This document shows, in pieces, positions 24,497 through 33,735 of a stretch of 64,000 nucleotides of DNA. The notes below the pieces were generated by a model, which saw nothing but the letters and a program-made list of their open reading frames with translations, was not told the origin of the DNA and did not search any database. Within the stretch, counting starts at the first letter, position 1, and each line of letters opens with the position of its first letter. Source of the stretch: Marinifilum sp. D737 (GTDB lineage: Bacteria; Bacteroidota; Bacteroidia; Bacteroidales; Marinifilaceae); contig NZ_JANQCD010000019.1 in assembly GCF_026672275.1 (NCBI RefSeq), positions 1-64,000 of the forward strand, read 5' to 3'. A program made the position numbers and the translations under genes.

Positions 24497-24863
24497 AGCG
24501 AAAAGTAAATGAGTGAATGAGGAGTGAATGAAAGGTTAGAAGTGTCTTGGTAATGGAATTAGAAAATAAAACGCTTTGTGCAATAATCAAAAATTAATTC
24601 ACTTATAAGATGTAAATCTTACTCATTCACTCATTTCTTTATTCACTTAAGTAGCTTGAAGATCCCATATTTAGACTTGTTGAAACAAGGTTTAATTTGA
24701 AGTAAATGAGGTGAGTACAGATGGGAGGTTGGCGAAAAAAATAATATTGGATCGCTTTGAATATCGTAGCTTGTTGAGATAAATTGTTTTCTCTCATAAT
24801 TATTAGTTCTTAGGTTTGTTGCAGAAAAAACAACAACTAAGACATTAACACAGAAACAAAAAG
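24497..24863. other. ilvC-leuA intergenic region with inverted repeat
   Basis: AAATGAGTGAATGAG (24507-24521) and CTCATTCACTCATTT (24622-24636) are exact reverse complements 100 nt apart and could fold the mRNA 3' of ilvC. No strong terminator is seen before leader 3. The CATTCACTCA motif recurs in the leuD-cimA spacer. Confidence 0.6.
24811..24818 (+). promoter_or_regulatory. Possible -7 element of the leu operon
   Basis: TAGGTTTG matches TAnnTTTG, 45 nt before leader peptide 3. No exact -33 TTTG was found, so the leu genes may also depend on read-through from ilvC. Confidence 0.4.
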
Positions 24864-24953
24864 ATGATGTACGCAAGTTCATTAATTATTGATTTAATTC
24901 TCATTCTTGATCTCATTATTATTAAAAGATCAAGTAGGAAGACTGTGTTATAA
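24864..24953 (+). CDS. leu leader peptide (29 aa, Leu/Ile-rich)
   Basis: The short ORF begins MMYASSLIIDLILILDLIII and ends RKTVL. It has 6 Leu and 7 Ile codons in the run and no Val until near the end. It precedes terminator 24982-25014. GGAAGA (24937-24942), late in the ORF, is complementary to TCTTCC (24987-24992) in the terminator's 5' arm, the same competing arrangement as in the two ilv leaders. The control codons shift from Ile/Val to Leu/Ile, matching the leucine genes downstream. An in-frame second ATG at 24867 is an alternative start. Confidence 0.9.
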   Translation: MMYASSLIIDLILILDLIIIKRSSRKTVL

Positions 24954-24981
24954 TCTGAGAAAGATAAAATGATCATAATGC

Positions 24982-25014
24982 AAAGTTCTTCCAAGATGGA
25001 GGAACTTTTTTTTT
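24982..25014 (+). terminator. Attenuator terminator of the leu operon
   Basis: AAAGTTCTTCC, loop AAGAT, GGAGGAACTTT (one G-T pair), then a T-run. It ends 92 nt before leuA. Confidence 0.93.
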
Positions 25015-25106
25015 ACAACAAAAACTAACGAAACGGGTGAAAGATTATTGATAGAATAATTTTTTAACAGTTTCACTATTAACCAAGTTATCAAAACACG
25101 AAAGAA

Positions 25107-26603
25107 ATGAGTGACAAGTTATTTATTTTCGACACAACATTGCGCGATGGTGAGCAAGTGCCGGGTTGCCAATTGAATACTATTGAAAAGATTGAAGTGG
25201 CAAAAACACTTGAGGCATTAGGTGTTGATGTAATCGAAGCTGGCTTTCCGGTTTCAAGTCCAGGGGATTTTCAGTCGGTCGTCGAGATCGCTAAAGCAGT
25301 AAGCAATCCAACCATTTGTGCGTTAACACGTGCAGTTGAAAAAGATATAGACGTTGCTGCTGAGGCGCTCAAGTTTGCAAAACGAGGAAGAATCCACACA
25401 GGAATTGGAACTTCACCATATCATATCAAATCGAAATTAAATTCGAATCCCGATGAAATTCTTGAACGTGCAGTTCGTGCCGTAAAATACGCAAAGCGAT
25501 ATGTTGAGGATGTTGAGTTTTATGCAGAAGATGCAGGTAGATCGGACAATGAGTATTTGGCCAGAGTAGTTGAGGCGGTAATTGCTGCAGGTGCTACGGT
25601 AATTAATATTCCTGATACTACAGGTTACTGTTTGCCCGCTGAATATGGTGCTAAAATCAAATACTTGATGGAGAATGTGTCTAACGTTCACAAGGCGATT
25701 CTATCTACTCACTGTCACAACGACTTGGGAATGGCAACAGCCAACTCATTAAGTGGTGTGATCAACGGAGCTCGCCAGGTCGAGGTAACCATCAATGGGA
25801 TAGGAGAACGTGCTGGAAATACTTCTCTGGAAGAAGTTGTGATGGCTGTTAAAACGCATCATGATTTGCCATTGCATACCGATATCAATACCAAGGAAAT
25901 TTATGGAGCAAGTCGTTTGGTATCCTCATTAATGAACATGCCGGTACAGGCCAACAAGGCAATTGTAGGTAGAAATGCATTCGCTCACTCTTCAGGAATC
26001 CACCAGGATGGAGTTTTGAAAAACAGAGAGAACTATGAAATTATTGATCCGGTTGAAGTTGGTATTCAGGAATCAGCAATTGTATTGACAGCTCGTAGTG
26101 GTCGTGCAGCTTTGAATCACCACTTGGAACAAATGGGTTACAATTTGACGAAGGAAGAATTGGATGAAGCCTATTCTAATTTCCTGGTGATGGCCGATCA
26201 GCGCAAGAATTTGAGCGAGAAAGACCTTGCAGAGTTGATGGGTGAAAAAGAGAACTTGGACAAAACGGTAGAATTGGAATTGTTGCAGGTTGTTTCCGGT
26301 AAATCAACCATTCCAATGGCAACGGTTCACCTTAAAATTAAAGGAGAAAGTTGTGCGGCAACTGCCGAAGGAAATGGTCCAATCGATGCTTGTTTCAATG
26401 CAGTGAAGAAGTTGATCAAACAAAAATTCACCTTGGGAGAGTTCTTGGTACAAGCCTTAACCCGAGGGAGCGATGACCTTGGAAAAGTTCACGTTCAATT
26501 AGAGCACAATGGTAAGGTAGTATATGGCTTTGGTGCCAATGTAGATATCATTACTGCTTCGGTTGAAGCCTTGGTAGATGCGCTTTCGAAAGTAGTTTAC
26601 TAA
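25107..26603 (+). CDS. leuA: 2-isopropylmalate synthase
   Basis: The 498-residue enzyme condenses 2-oxoisovalerate with acetyl-CoA, the first committed step to leucine. The TIM-barrel has the metal/substrate motif [12 protein letters not shown] at residues 9-20, then [20 protein letters not shown] and [20 protein letters not shown]. The linker has [22 protein letters not shown]-terminal LeuA regulatory domain (about 365-498) gives leucine feedback inhibition. It directly follows the Leu/Ile attenuator. A second homologue lies at 29086. Confidence 0.96.
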   Translation: MSDKLFIFDTTLRDGEQVPGCQLNTIEKIEVAKTLEALGVDVIEAGFPVSSPGDFQSVVEIAKAVSNPTICALTRAVEKDIDVAAEALKFAKRGRIHTGIGTSPYHIKSKLNSNPDEILERAVRAVKYAKRYVEDVEFYAEDAGRSDNEYLARVVEAVIAAGATVINIPDTTGYCLPAEYGAKIKYLMENVSNVHKAILSTHCHNDLGMATANSLSGVINGARQVEVTINGIGERAGNTSLEEVVMAVKTHHDLPLHTDINTKEIYGASRLVSSLMNMPVQANKAIVGRNAFAHSSGIHQDGVLKNRENYEIIDPVEVGIQESAIVLTARSGRAALNHHLEQMGYNLTKEELDEAYSNFLVMADQRKNLSEKDLAELMGEKENLDKTVELELLQVVSGKSTIPMATVHLKIKGESCAATAEGNGPIDACFNAVKKLIKQKFTLGEFLVQALTRGSDDLGKVHVQLEHNGKVVYGFGANVDIITASVEALVDALSKVVY

Positions 26604-26622
26604 ATTAAATTTCCATGAGATT

Positions 26623-26687
26623 CTCACTTTCAGTGAGGCTCTCATTAAAATCAATACTGAATAATTGGTAATCTCACATGAAGTGAG
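26623..26687. repeat. Dispersed two-palindrome element, copy B
   Basis: CTCACT-TTC-AGTGAG (26623-26637) and CTCAC-ATGAA-GTGAG (26673-26687) in the leuA-leuC spacer. It is the same element as 12186-12241. Confidence 0.72.
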
Positions 26688-26760
26688 AATACCAAACCCA
26701 GAATGAAAAAATAACAAATGAGCCAATAGCGATATGCTAAAGGTTAAGAGCTAAAAAGAA

Positions 26761-28161
26761 ATGGAACCAAAAACATTATTTGATAAAGTTTGGGATGCTC
26801 ACGTAGTTGAGAAGATCGAAGGAGGTCCTAGTGTATTGTATATCGATAAACACCTGATACACGAGGTAACAAGCCCACAGGCATTTGCTGGCCTTGAATC
26901 TAGAGGATTAAAAGTTTTTCGACCAGAGAAAACCGTTGCCACTCCTGATCACAATATCCCAACGGTAAATCAGCATCTGAAAATTGAGGATGAATTGTCA
27001 AGAAATCAGATAGAAACTTTAACGGCAAATTGCAAGAAGAATGATATTACCCTTTACGGATTGAATCATCCAAAGAATGGTATTGTTCACGTGGTTGGAC
27101 CAGAATTGGGACACACGCAGCCGGGTATGACTATGGTTTGTGGAGATAGCCATACTTCTACACACGGTGCTTTTGGAGCTGTTGCTTTTGGTATTGGTAC
27201 TTCGGAAGTTGAAATGGTATTGGCTACCCAGTGTATTCTTCAGCCTAAGCCTAAGAGAATGCGCATTACCATTGATGGTGAATTGCAAAAAGGCGTTACA
27301 GCTAAAGATCTTACCCTATATGTGATTGCTCAATTGGGAACAGGTGGAGCAACCGGATATTTTGTGGAGTATGCAGGATCTGCAGTTCGTAACTTGACCA
27401 TGGAAGGCAGAATGACGGTTTGTAACATGAGTATTGAAATGGGTGCTCGTGGTGGAATGATAGCACCAGACGAAACCACTTTCGAATATGTAAAAGGTCG
27501 TGAGTTTGCCCCTAAAGGTGAAGATTGGGACAAAGCCGTTGCCAAATGGAAGGAATTAAAAACCGATGATGGAGCAGTATTCGATAAGGAATACACATAT
27601 AAAGCAGAAGACATTGAACCAATGTTGACTTACGGTACAAATCCAGGAATGGGAACAGGAATTTCCGGCAACATTCCAAGGGCTGAGGAAGTTGAAGCTT
27701 CCGAATTGCCTACCTTCAAAAAATCATTGGAATACATGGGCTTTGGTTTGGGTGATAAGCTGCTAGGCAAAAAGGTAGACTACGTATTTGTTGGAAGCTG
27801 TACCAATGGAAGAATCGAAGACTTAAGAATGTTGGCATCTCTTGTTAAAGGCAAGAAGAAAGCTGATTCGGTAACCGCATGGATTGTTCCAGGTTCCAAG
27901 CAAGTGGAAAAACAAGCTCAGGAAGAAGGATTGGTTGAAGTATTGGAAGAAGCCGGATTTGAATTGCGTCAGCCAGGATGTTCGGCATGTTTGGCCATGA
28001 ACGACGATAAGATTCCTGCAGGAAAATATAGTGTTTCTACATCGAACAGAAATTTTGAGGGAAGACAAGGTCCTGGATCAAGAACTCTTTTGGCTAGTCC
28101 GCTAACAGCGGCAGCAGCTGCAGTTACTGGTGTAATTACCGATCCCAGAGAATTGTTTTAA
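26761..28161 (+). CDS. leuC: 3-isopropylmalate dehydratase large subunit
   Basis: The 466-residue aconitase-family subunit isomerises 2- to 3-isopropylmalate together with LeuD, and also citramalate to 3-methylmalate in the citramalate route. Landmarks are [20 protein letters not shown] and the three [4Fe-4S] cysteines, one in [14 protein letters not shown] and two in [13 protein letters not shown]. The C-terminal [20 protein letters not shown] is typical. It starts 157 nt after leuA, across a palindromic repeat. Confidence 0.97.
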   Translation: MEPKTLFDKVWDAHVVEKIEGGPSVLYIDKHLIHEVTSPQAFAGLESRGLKVFRPEKTVATPDHNIPTVNQHLKIEDELSRNQIETLTANCKKNDITLYGLNHPKNGIVHVVGPELGHTQPGMTMVCGDSHTSTHGAFGAVAFGIGTSEVEMVLATQCILQPKPKRMRITIDGELQKGVTAKDLTLYVIAQLGTGGATGYFVEYAGSAVRNLTMEGRMTVCNMSIEMGARGGMIAPDETTFEYVKGREFAPKGEDWDKAVAKWKELKTDDGAVFDKEYTYKAEDIEPMLTYGTNPGMGTGISGNIPRAEEVEASELPTFKKSLEYMGFGLGDKLLGKKVDYVFVGSCTNGRIEDLRMLASLVKGKKKADSVTAWIVPGSKQVEKQAQEEGLVEVLEEAGFELRQPGCSACLAMNDDKIPAGKYSVSTSNRNFEGRQGPGSRTLLASPLTAAAAAVTGVITDPRELF

Positions 28162-28375
28162 TGAATGATGTGACTTACCTAAATGGTAGAAATTAACACA
28201 TTGTAATTATTCAACTTGATAGGTAAATTAAGAAAGCCTTTGGCTTTTAGCATTAAAACCTACAAAATAATGATGTTCTGATTAGAAATATTTGGATCAG
28301 ACTGAAATAAAATATGTATAAATATTTTTTAGCTAAAGGCTAAAAGCCAATAGCTAATAGCTTAAAAAAAATAAT

Positions 28376-28954
28376 ATGCCAATAGATAAATTTACCGTAT
28401 TAGAGTCGAGTTATGTACCTCTTCCAATTGAGAATGTAGATACGGATCAGATTATTCCTGCACGATTTCTTAAAGCAACCAGTCGTGAAGGTTTTGGAGA
28501 AAACTTGTTTAGAGATTGGAGATTTGCTGCTGATGGATCAGAAAACAAAGACTTTGTATTAAATAACCCAAAATATTCAGGACAAATTCTAGTTGCAGGT
28601 AAAAACTTTGGAAGTGGATCTTCAAGGGAACACGCAGCATGGGCTGTTCACGATTATGGATTCAAGGTAGTAGTTAGCAGTTTCTTTGCTGATATTTTCA
28701 GAAACAATGCACTTAACAATGGCGTGTTGCCGGTAGTGGTATCTCCTGAGTTCTTAAGCAAAGTGTTTGCCGCAGTTGAAGCAGATAACAGTCAGAAACT
28801 GGTTGTAGACCTTGAAGAACAAAGCATATCGCTAAATGGTGAGAAAGAGGAGTTTGAAATCAATCCTTACAAGAAGAACTGCTTGTTGAATGGATTCGAT
28901 GATATCGATTACCTCCTGGATAAGAAAGAAAACATAGAAGAATTCGAAAAATAG
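28376..28954 (+). CDS. leuD: 3-isopropylmalate dehydratase small subunit
   Basis: The 192-residue swivel-domain partner of LeuC. Landmarks are [14 protein letters not shown] near residues 20-33, [17 protein letters not shown] and [17 protein letters not shown]. The 213-nt spacer before it contains AAAGCC/GGCTTT-type inverted repeats (around 28235 and 28330) that look like intergenic palindromes rather than terminators. Confidence 0.95.
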   Translation: MPIDKFTVLESSYVPLPIENVDTDQIIPARFLKATSREGFGENLFRDWRFAADGSENKDFVLNNPKYSGQILVAGKNFGSGSSREHAAWAVHDYGFKVVVSSFFADIFRNNALNNGVLPVVVSPEFLSKVFAAVEADNSQKLVVDLEEQSISLNGEKEEFEINPYKKNCLLNGFDDIDYLLDKKENIEEFEK

Positions 28955-29085
28955 TTAATTAGGAGGTGAGTTAATGTGTTAATGAGTAAGCATACTACTA
29001 AAAAAAAATATCTGTAGTAGGATATCAACTCATTAAACCGAAACCTCATTCACTCAGCCCTCATTCACTCAATCACTAATAAAAA

Positions 29086-30642
29086 ATGAACGAACTGCGT
29101 AGCTTAGAAATAATGGATACCACCCTTAGGGATGGTGAGCAGACTTCGGGAGTTAGTTTCAATGCCGACGAAAAGTTGGGAGTGGCTAAACTCTTGCTGC
29201 AATCCGTTAAAGTAGATCGATTGGAAGTTGCTTCCGCGAGAGTATCAGAAGGAGAATTTCAGGCGGTAAAACGAATTGCCAAATGGGCCGAAGAACATGG
29301 TATGATTGATAAAATCGAGGTACTTGGATTTATTGATGGGAAAGCTTCGCTGGATTGGATTTACAAGAGTGGTGCACGTGTAGTAAACTTGCTGTCGAAA
29401 GGTTCCTTAAAGCATTTACAGGGACAGTTGCGAAAAACTCCCGGGCAGCATGTTCAGGATGTAAAGGATGCGGTTGCTTACGCAGAAGAATTAGGCATAA
29501 AAGTGAACCTTTATTTGGAGGATTGGTCGAATGGAATGCTGACTTCGAGAGATTACGTTTGGTACCTTTTGGATGAATTGCAAAATGAAAACATTCAAAG
29601 ATTCATGTTGCCTGATACTTTGGGAGTGATGAACCAGGTTCAGGCATTCGATTTTTGCTATGCTTGTCGCGAAAGATATCCCAAACTTCATTTCGATTTT
29701 CATGCCCATAACGATTACGATTTGGCTCTGGCCAATGTGTATTCATCGGTGTTGGCAGGTGTAAACGGAATTCATACCACGGTAAACGGATTGGGCGAAA
29801 GAGCAGGAAATGCACCATTGGCCTCTGTTGTTGGAGTAATAAAAGATCACCTGTCACGACAAATCAATGTAAACGAGGAAAAGATCAATACGGTGAGTCG
29901 TATTGTTGAAACTTTTTCAGGTGTAAGAATTCCGGCCAACAAACCATTGGTAGGTGAGAATGTATTTACCCAAACTTGTGGAGTGCATGCCGATGGTGAT
30001 TCCAAAGACGACTTGTACTTTAACCGATTAATGCCAGAGCGCTTTGGTCGTGAACGAAAGTATGCTTTGGGGAAAACATCCGGTAAGGCAAATATCAAGA
30101 AAAACCTGGAAGAGCTGGGAATGACACTGGAAGAGGAAACCATGAAAAAGGTGACTCAGAAAGTAATTGAACTTGGCGATAAGAAAGAAACCGTTACCAC
30201 AGAGGACCTTCCTTACATTGTTTCTGATGTTTTGAATCAGAGCATGGAAGAAATGCCAATTGTAATCAAGCATTATTCCTTGTCTTTATCGAAAGGGATG
30301 AGGCCTTTTGCATCGGTTAATTTGGAAATTAATGGACAAATGCACGAGGGAACCGCATCTGGCGATGGACAGTACGATGCTTTCATGAATGCCATTTGGT
30401 CGGTGTATGAGCAGCTGGGAAAAGATCGACCTGTGCTGAAAGATTATTTCGTAAGGATTCCTCCCGGAGGTAAAACCGATGCACTGGTAGAAACTTTAAT
30501 TACCTGGGATTTTAAAGGAAGAGAGTTTAAAACTCGCGGATTGGATCCCGATCAGGTTGAAGCAGCAATTAAAGCCACTGCCCGAATGTTAAATTTATTG
30601 GAACAGCAATGTAATAAACTGAGCGAGAAGGATGCTTGTTAA
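29086..30642 (+). CDS. Second isopropylmalate/citramalate synthase-family enzyme (probable citramalate synthase)
   Basis: The 518-residue HMGL-like enzyme has [20 protein letters not shown] near residues 11-30, then FDFHAHNDYDLALANVYSSV, NGLGERAGNAPLASVVGVIK and CGVHADGDSKDDLYFNRLMP. A C-terminal LeuA dimer domain occupies about 385-518. It is clearly divergent from the LeuA at 25107 and sits between leuD and leuB, an order recalled from Bacteroides. A second synthase among leuBCD is most simply a citramalate synthase (pyruvate + acetyl-CoA), feeding LeuCD and LeuB to give 2-oxobutyrate for isoleucine. An isopropylmalate or homocitrate role cannot be excluded. The C-terminal codons show weak similarity to the 42-bp repeats that follow. 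Confidence 0.85.
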   Translation: MNELRSLEIMDTTLRDGEQTSGVSFNADEKLGVAKLLLQSVKVDRLEVASARVSEGEFQAVKRIAKWAEEHGMIDKIEVLGFIDGKASLDWIYKSGARVVNLLSKGSLKHLQGQLRKTPGQHVQDVKDAVAYAEELGIKVNLYLEDWSNGMLTSRDYVWYLLDELQNENIQRFMLPDTLGVMNQVQAFDFCYACRERYPKLHFDFHAHNDYDLALANVYSSVLAGVNGIHTTVNGLGERAGNAPLASVVGVIKDHLSRQINVNEEKINTVSRIVETFSGVRIPANKPLVGENVFTQTCGVHADGDSKDDLYFNRLMPERFGRERKYALGKTSGKANIKKNLEELGMTLEEETMKKVTQKVIELGDKKETVTTEDLPYIVSDVLNQSMEEMPIVIKHYSLSLSKGMRPFASVNLEINGQMHEGTASGDGQYDAFMNAIWSVYEQLGKDRPVLKDYFVRIPPGGKTDALVETLITWDFKGREFKTRGLDPDQVEAAIKATARMLNLLEQQCNKLSEKDAC

Positions 30643-30674
30643 TGTGCAGGCTTGTTTACCCTTAGCTTGATGTT

Positions 30675-31085
30675 AGGAAGGATTCAAACAAGCTTGTAAA
30701 AAGCCATCTTACAATCATGGAAGCCTCTAGCGGATATGTGTATTGTCTTCAGAAGATTGTGAAGAGTTCATGCAAATGTGTTAGATGTCTTTTTAAGATA
30801 AGGGAGGCTTCAAACAGGCGTGTGGGCTACCTAAAAAAGGTTAAGGAAGGGGCAAACAAGAGTGCAAGGCATCTCCTGAAGAACAAAGATGGAGCAAACA
30901 TGTATGCGAGATGCTTCTTGAGGATCACGAAGGGAATAAACAAGCATGCGAGATGCTTCTTGTGGATCGCGAAGGGAATAAACAAGCATGCGAGATGCTT
31001 CTTGAGGATCGCGAAGGGAATAAACAAGCATGCGAGAAGCTTTTAGAAGATCACGTACAGAACAAACAAGTATGCAGGATATCAT
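30675..31085 (+). repeat. Tandem array of 42-bp repeats between cimA-like gene and leuB
   Basis: Nine complete units with no indels start at 30675, 30717, 30759, 30801, 30843, 30885, 30927, 30969 and 31011, plus a partial tenth at 31053. Units from 30927 and 30969 are nearly identical; divergence increases upstream. Good units contain the dyad AAGCAT-GCGAG-ATGCTT, so RNA would form a row of hairpins. 42 bp equals 14 codons and four DNA helical turns. There are no variable spacers, so it is not CRISPR. Confidence 0.93.
30717..31046 (+). CDS. Hypothetical 14-residue-repeat ORF spanning the 42-bp array (coding status uncertain)
   Basis: An ATG coincides exactly with the start of repeat unit 2 and opens 109 codons made of eight 14-residue repeats. 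The consensus is about (K/R)xGxNKxARxxLxI, for example AKGINKHARCFLRI. The same frame is already open through the unit before the ATG, and ends at a TAG inside the ninth unit. It is the only plus frame open across all units. The protein would be basic and Cys-rich. Against coding: no ribosome-binding signal, changes between units are mostly amino-acid-changing, and minus frames are open as well. It may simply be transcribed, untranslated repeat DNA. Confidence 0.3.
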   Translation: MEASSGYVYCLQKIVKSSCKCVRCLFKIREASNRRVGYLKKVKEGANKSARHLLKNKDGANMYARCFLRITKGINKHARCFLWIAKGINKHARCFLRIAKGINKHARSF

Positions 31086-31135
31086 CCAGCAGACAATTAA
31101 TAAGTAGAAAATAAAAACAGAATAACTTAATAACA

Positions 31136-32206
31136 ATGGCTTACAAAATAGCAGTATTACCCGGAGATGGAATTGGTCCTGAAATTGTAGCACAGGCAAA
31201 GAAAGTGTGCGATGCAATCACAAAGAAATTTGGCCACGAATTTGAATATACCGAGGCTTTGGTAGGAGCTACGGCAATCGATCAGGTAGGAGATCCTTAC
31301 CCTGCCGATACTCATGAATTGTGTATGAATTCCGATGCAGTACTTTTTGGTGCAATTGGTCATCCAAAGTTCGATAACGATCCTTCGGCTAAGGTTCGTC
31401 CTGAGCAGGGGCTATTGAAAATGAGAAAGACCTTGGGCTTGTATGCGAACCTTCGTCCGGTGAATACTTTTAAATCATTAATTCACAAATCACCATTGAA
31501 AACCGAGCTGGTTGATGGTGCTGATTTTATGTGCATACGTGAGTTGACAGGAGGGATTTACTTTGGTCGTCCGCAGGGAAGAAGCGAAGATGGACAAACG
31601 GCCTACGATTCTTGTGTTTATACAGCCGAAGAAATCGAGAGAATCATTCGATTGGGCTTTGAATATGCCGGAAAAAGAAGAAAAAAACTGACCATTGTTG
31701 ATAAGGCAAATGTATTGGCCACTTCAAGATTATGGAGAGAAATAGGACAGAAGGTGGCTCCTGATTATCCGGATATCGAAGTAGAGTACATGTTTGTTGA
31801 TAATGCTGCCATGCAGATTATTACCTGGCCAAAGCGTTTTGATGTAATGGTTACCGAAAATATGTTTGGAGATATTCTTACCGATGAGGCAAGTGTGATC
31901 TCAGGTTCTATGGGAATGTTGCCATCAGCATCAATTGGGGTTCATACATCTGTATTCGAACCAATTCACGGATCGTACCCACAGGCAGCAGGCAAGAACA
32001 TTGCCAATCCATGTGCAACGGTACTTTCTGCAGCCATGATGTTCGAATATGCATTTGGCATGATGAAGGAAGGAGCCTTGATTCGCGAAGCTGTGGATCA
32101 GTCGTTAGAAGCAGGTGTAGTTACCGAAGATATTGCCGATGGTAAGAAAGCTTACTCAACATCAGAAGTAGGCGATTGGTTGGCAGAATATATAGAAAAA
32201 GCATAA
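31136..32206 (+). CDS. leuB: 3-isopropylmalate dehydrogenase
   Basis: The 356-residue NAD-dependent oxidative decarboxylase has [20 protein letters not shown] at the start, then [10 protein letters not shown] and the substrate motif [20 protein letters not shown]. The lysine-containing [18 protein letters not shown] follows, then [20 protein letters not shown] and [20 protein letters not shown]. It completes leucine synthesis and can also convert 3-methylmalate to 2-oxobutyrate in the citramalate route. Its start lies about 50 nt after the 42-bp repeat array. Confidence 0.97.
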   Translation: MAYKIAVLPGDGIGPEIVAQAKKVCDAITKKFGHEFEYTEALVGATAIDQVGDPYPADTHELCMNSDAVLFGAIGHPKFDNDPSAKVRPEQGLLKMRKTLGLYANLRPVNTFKSLIHKSPLKTELVDGADFMCIRELTGGIYFGRPQGRSEDGQTAYDSCVYTAEEIERIIRLGFEYAGKRRKKLTIVDKANVLATSRLWREIGQKVAPDYPDIEVEYMFVDNAAMQIITWPKRFDVMVTENMFGDILTDEASVISGSMGMLPSASIGVHTSVFEPIHGSYPQAAGKNIANPCATVLSAAMMFEYAFGMMKEGALIREAVDQSLEAGVVTEDIADGKKAYSTSEVGDWLAEYIEKA

Positions 32207-32304
32207 AAAAAGCGAACAGCTTACAGCAGTCAGCGATCAGCCAAAAGAATGTGCTGAAAGCTGTTGGCTGATAGCTGTATGCTCTTTAATCAAAGGGGGG
32301 GAAA

Positions 32305-33570
32305 GTGACAACAATAACAAAACATTATTATCCAAAAATGGCGGATATTGTAAAGGCCGGTCGAACGGTACAGGAAGTGGTAGAAAGTACCCCTGTATTG
32401 AAAAATATGAACCTGTCTGTAAAATATGATGCCAATATCCGTTTAAAGCGTGAAGATCTTCAGATGGTAAGATCTTACAAAATAAGAGGTGCTTACAATA
32501 AGATTTCTGGTTTAAGCAAGGAACAACTCCAGAAAGGGATTGTTTGTGCCAGCGCTGGCAATCATGCACAAGGTGTAGCATACTCTTGCAAGAAATTGGG
32601 CTGTTCAGGAGTAATTTACATGCCGGAAACCACGCCGCGTCAAAAAATCAAACAAGTAAAAATGTTTGGTGGCGAGTATGTCGAGGTAATTCTAACAGGA
32701 GATACTTTCGATGATGCATCAAACAAAGCATTAGCAGATGCAGAAGAGCATGGCAAAACCTTTATTCATCCTTTCGACGATCCTAAAATTATTGAAGGAC
32801 AGGGGACCATCGGTCTTGAAATTCTGCAAGATTGCCCAGATCCTATTGATTACATTATTGTGCCAATAGGTGGAGGAGGTTTGGCTTCCGGACTTGGAGC
32901 ATGGATAAAGGAATTTAGTCCACAAACAAAAATTATAGGTGTTGAGCCTGAAGGTGCTCCATCGATGAAAACGGCATTCGAGAAAAAGGAGAATGTATCC
33001 CTGGAATGTATCGATCGATTTGTAGATGGTGCAGCAGTGCAAAAAGTGGGAGACTTAACCTGGCGCATTTGCGAAAAGGTATTGGATGATGTTGTTGTGA
33101 TTCCTGAAGGATTGATTTGTTCTACAATTTTAAGGTTGTATAACGAAGATGCGATAGTTGCTGAACCGGCGGGAGCATTATCGATTGCTGCTTTGGAGTT
33201 GATATCGGATCAGATAAAGGGAAAGAATGTGGTTTGTATACTTAGTGGTAGCAATAATGATATCACAAGAATGGAGGAGATCAAAGAACGTAGTTTATTA
33301 TACGAAGGTTTAAAGCACTACTTCATTGTTCGTTTCCCTCAACGATCAGGAGCATTAAAAGAGTTTGTAAACGATGTTTTAGATCAAGGTGATGATATTA
33401 CACACTTTGAATATTACAAAAAGCACAGTAGAGAAAAAGGGCCAGCTGTAATTGGCATAGAAGTCCGTCAACCAGAAGATTTAAAGCGATTACAAGAGCG
33501 AATGACGGAAAGAAACTTTGTGTTTGAGTACCTGAATGATAAGACTGATTTATTTCAGTTCATAGTTTAA
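32305..33570 (+). CDS. ilvA: Threonine ammonia-lyase (threonine deaminase), biosynthetic
   Basis: The PLP enzyme of up to 421 residues makes 2-oxobutyrate from threonine. The PLP lysine is K59 in VRSYKIRGAYNK. The SAGNHAQG loop, the PIGGGGLASGLGAW phosphate loop and LSGSNNDITRMEEI follow. A C-terminal ACT-like regulatory region covers about 330-421 (HYFIVRFPQRSGALKEFVND). The frame starts with GTG at 32305, preceded by an AAAGGGGGG run that could serve as a ribosome-binding site. The ATG at 32338 is an alternative that removes 11 residues. The 98-nt spacer after leuB contains TCAGCCAA/TTGGCTGA hairpin sequence. It closes the cluster before a strong terminator. Confidence 0.94.
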   Translation: MTTITKHYYPKMADIVKAGRTVQEVVESTPVLKNMNLSVKYDANIRLKREDLQMVRSYKIRGAYNKISGLSKEQLQKGIVCASAGNHAQGVAYSCKKLGCSGVIYMPETTPRQKIKQVKMFGGEYVEVILTGDTFDDASNKALADAEEHGKTFIHPFDDPKIIEGQGTIGLEILQDCPDPIDYIIVPIGGGGLASGLGAWIKEFSPQTKIIGVEPEGAPSMKTAFEKKENVSLECIDRFVDGAAVQKVGDLTWRICEKVLDDVVVIPEGLICSTILRLYNEDAIVAEPAGALSIAALELISDQIKGKNVVCILSGSNNDITRMEEIKERSLLYEGLKHYFIVRFPQRSGALKEFVNDVLDQGDDITHFEYYKKHSREKGPAVIGIEVRQPEDLKRLQERMTERNFVFEYLNDKTDLFQFIV

Positions 33571-33591
33571 TATTCAATGTTTATAACGATT

Positions 33592-33627
33592 AAAAAGCGA
33601 TATCTGTAAGTCAGATATCGCTTTTTT
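33592..33627 (+). terminator. Terminator of the ilv-leu cluster
   Basis: AAAAAGCGATATCTG, loop TAAGT, CAGATATCGCTTTTTT: a 15-bp perfect stem with a T-run. Confidence 0.95.
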
Positions 33628-33735
33628 GTATAAAAACAAAGTGTTTTGAATTAGATTTTATTATGACAATAAAAAGTCTTAACTTTTGTCTGCCAGAAAA
33701 ATCAAAGAAAACCCAAACCCTAAAAAAACAGTTAT

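Noticed and set aside
30675-31085. CRISPR array
   Set aside because: The 42-bp units are contiguous with no unique spacers, and no cas genes are nearby.
30831-31217. Minus-strand and alternative plus-frame ORFs across the 42-bp array
   Set aside because: Any stop-free frame in a 42-bp unit stays open through all units. These ORFs cover only part of the array or run into leuB, and they have no other coding support.
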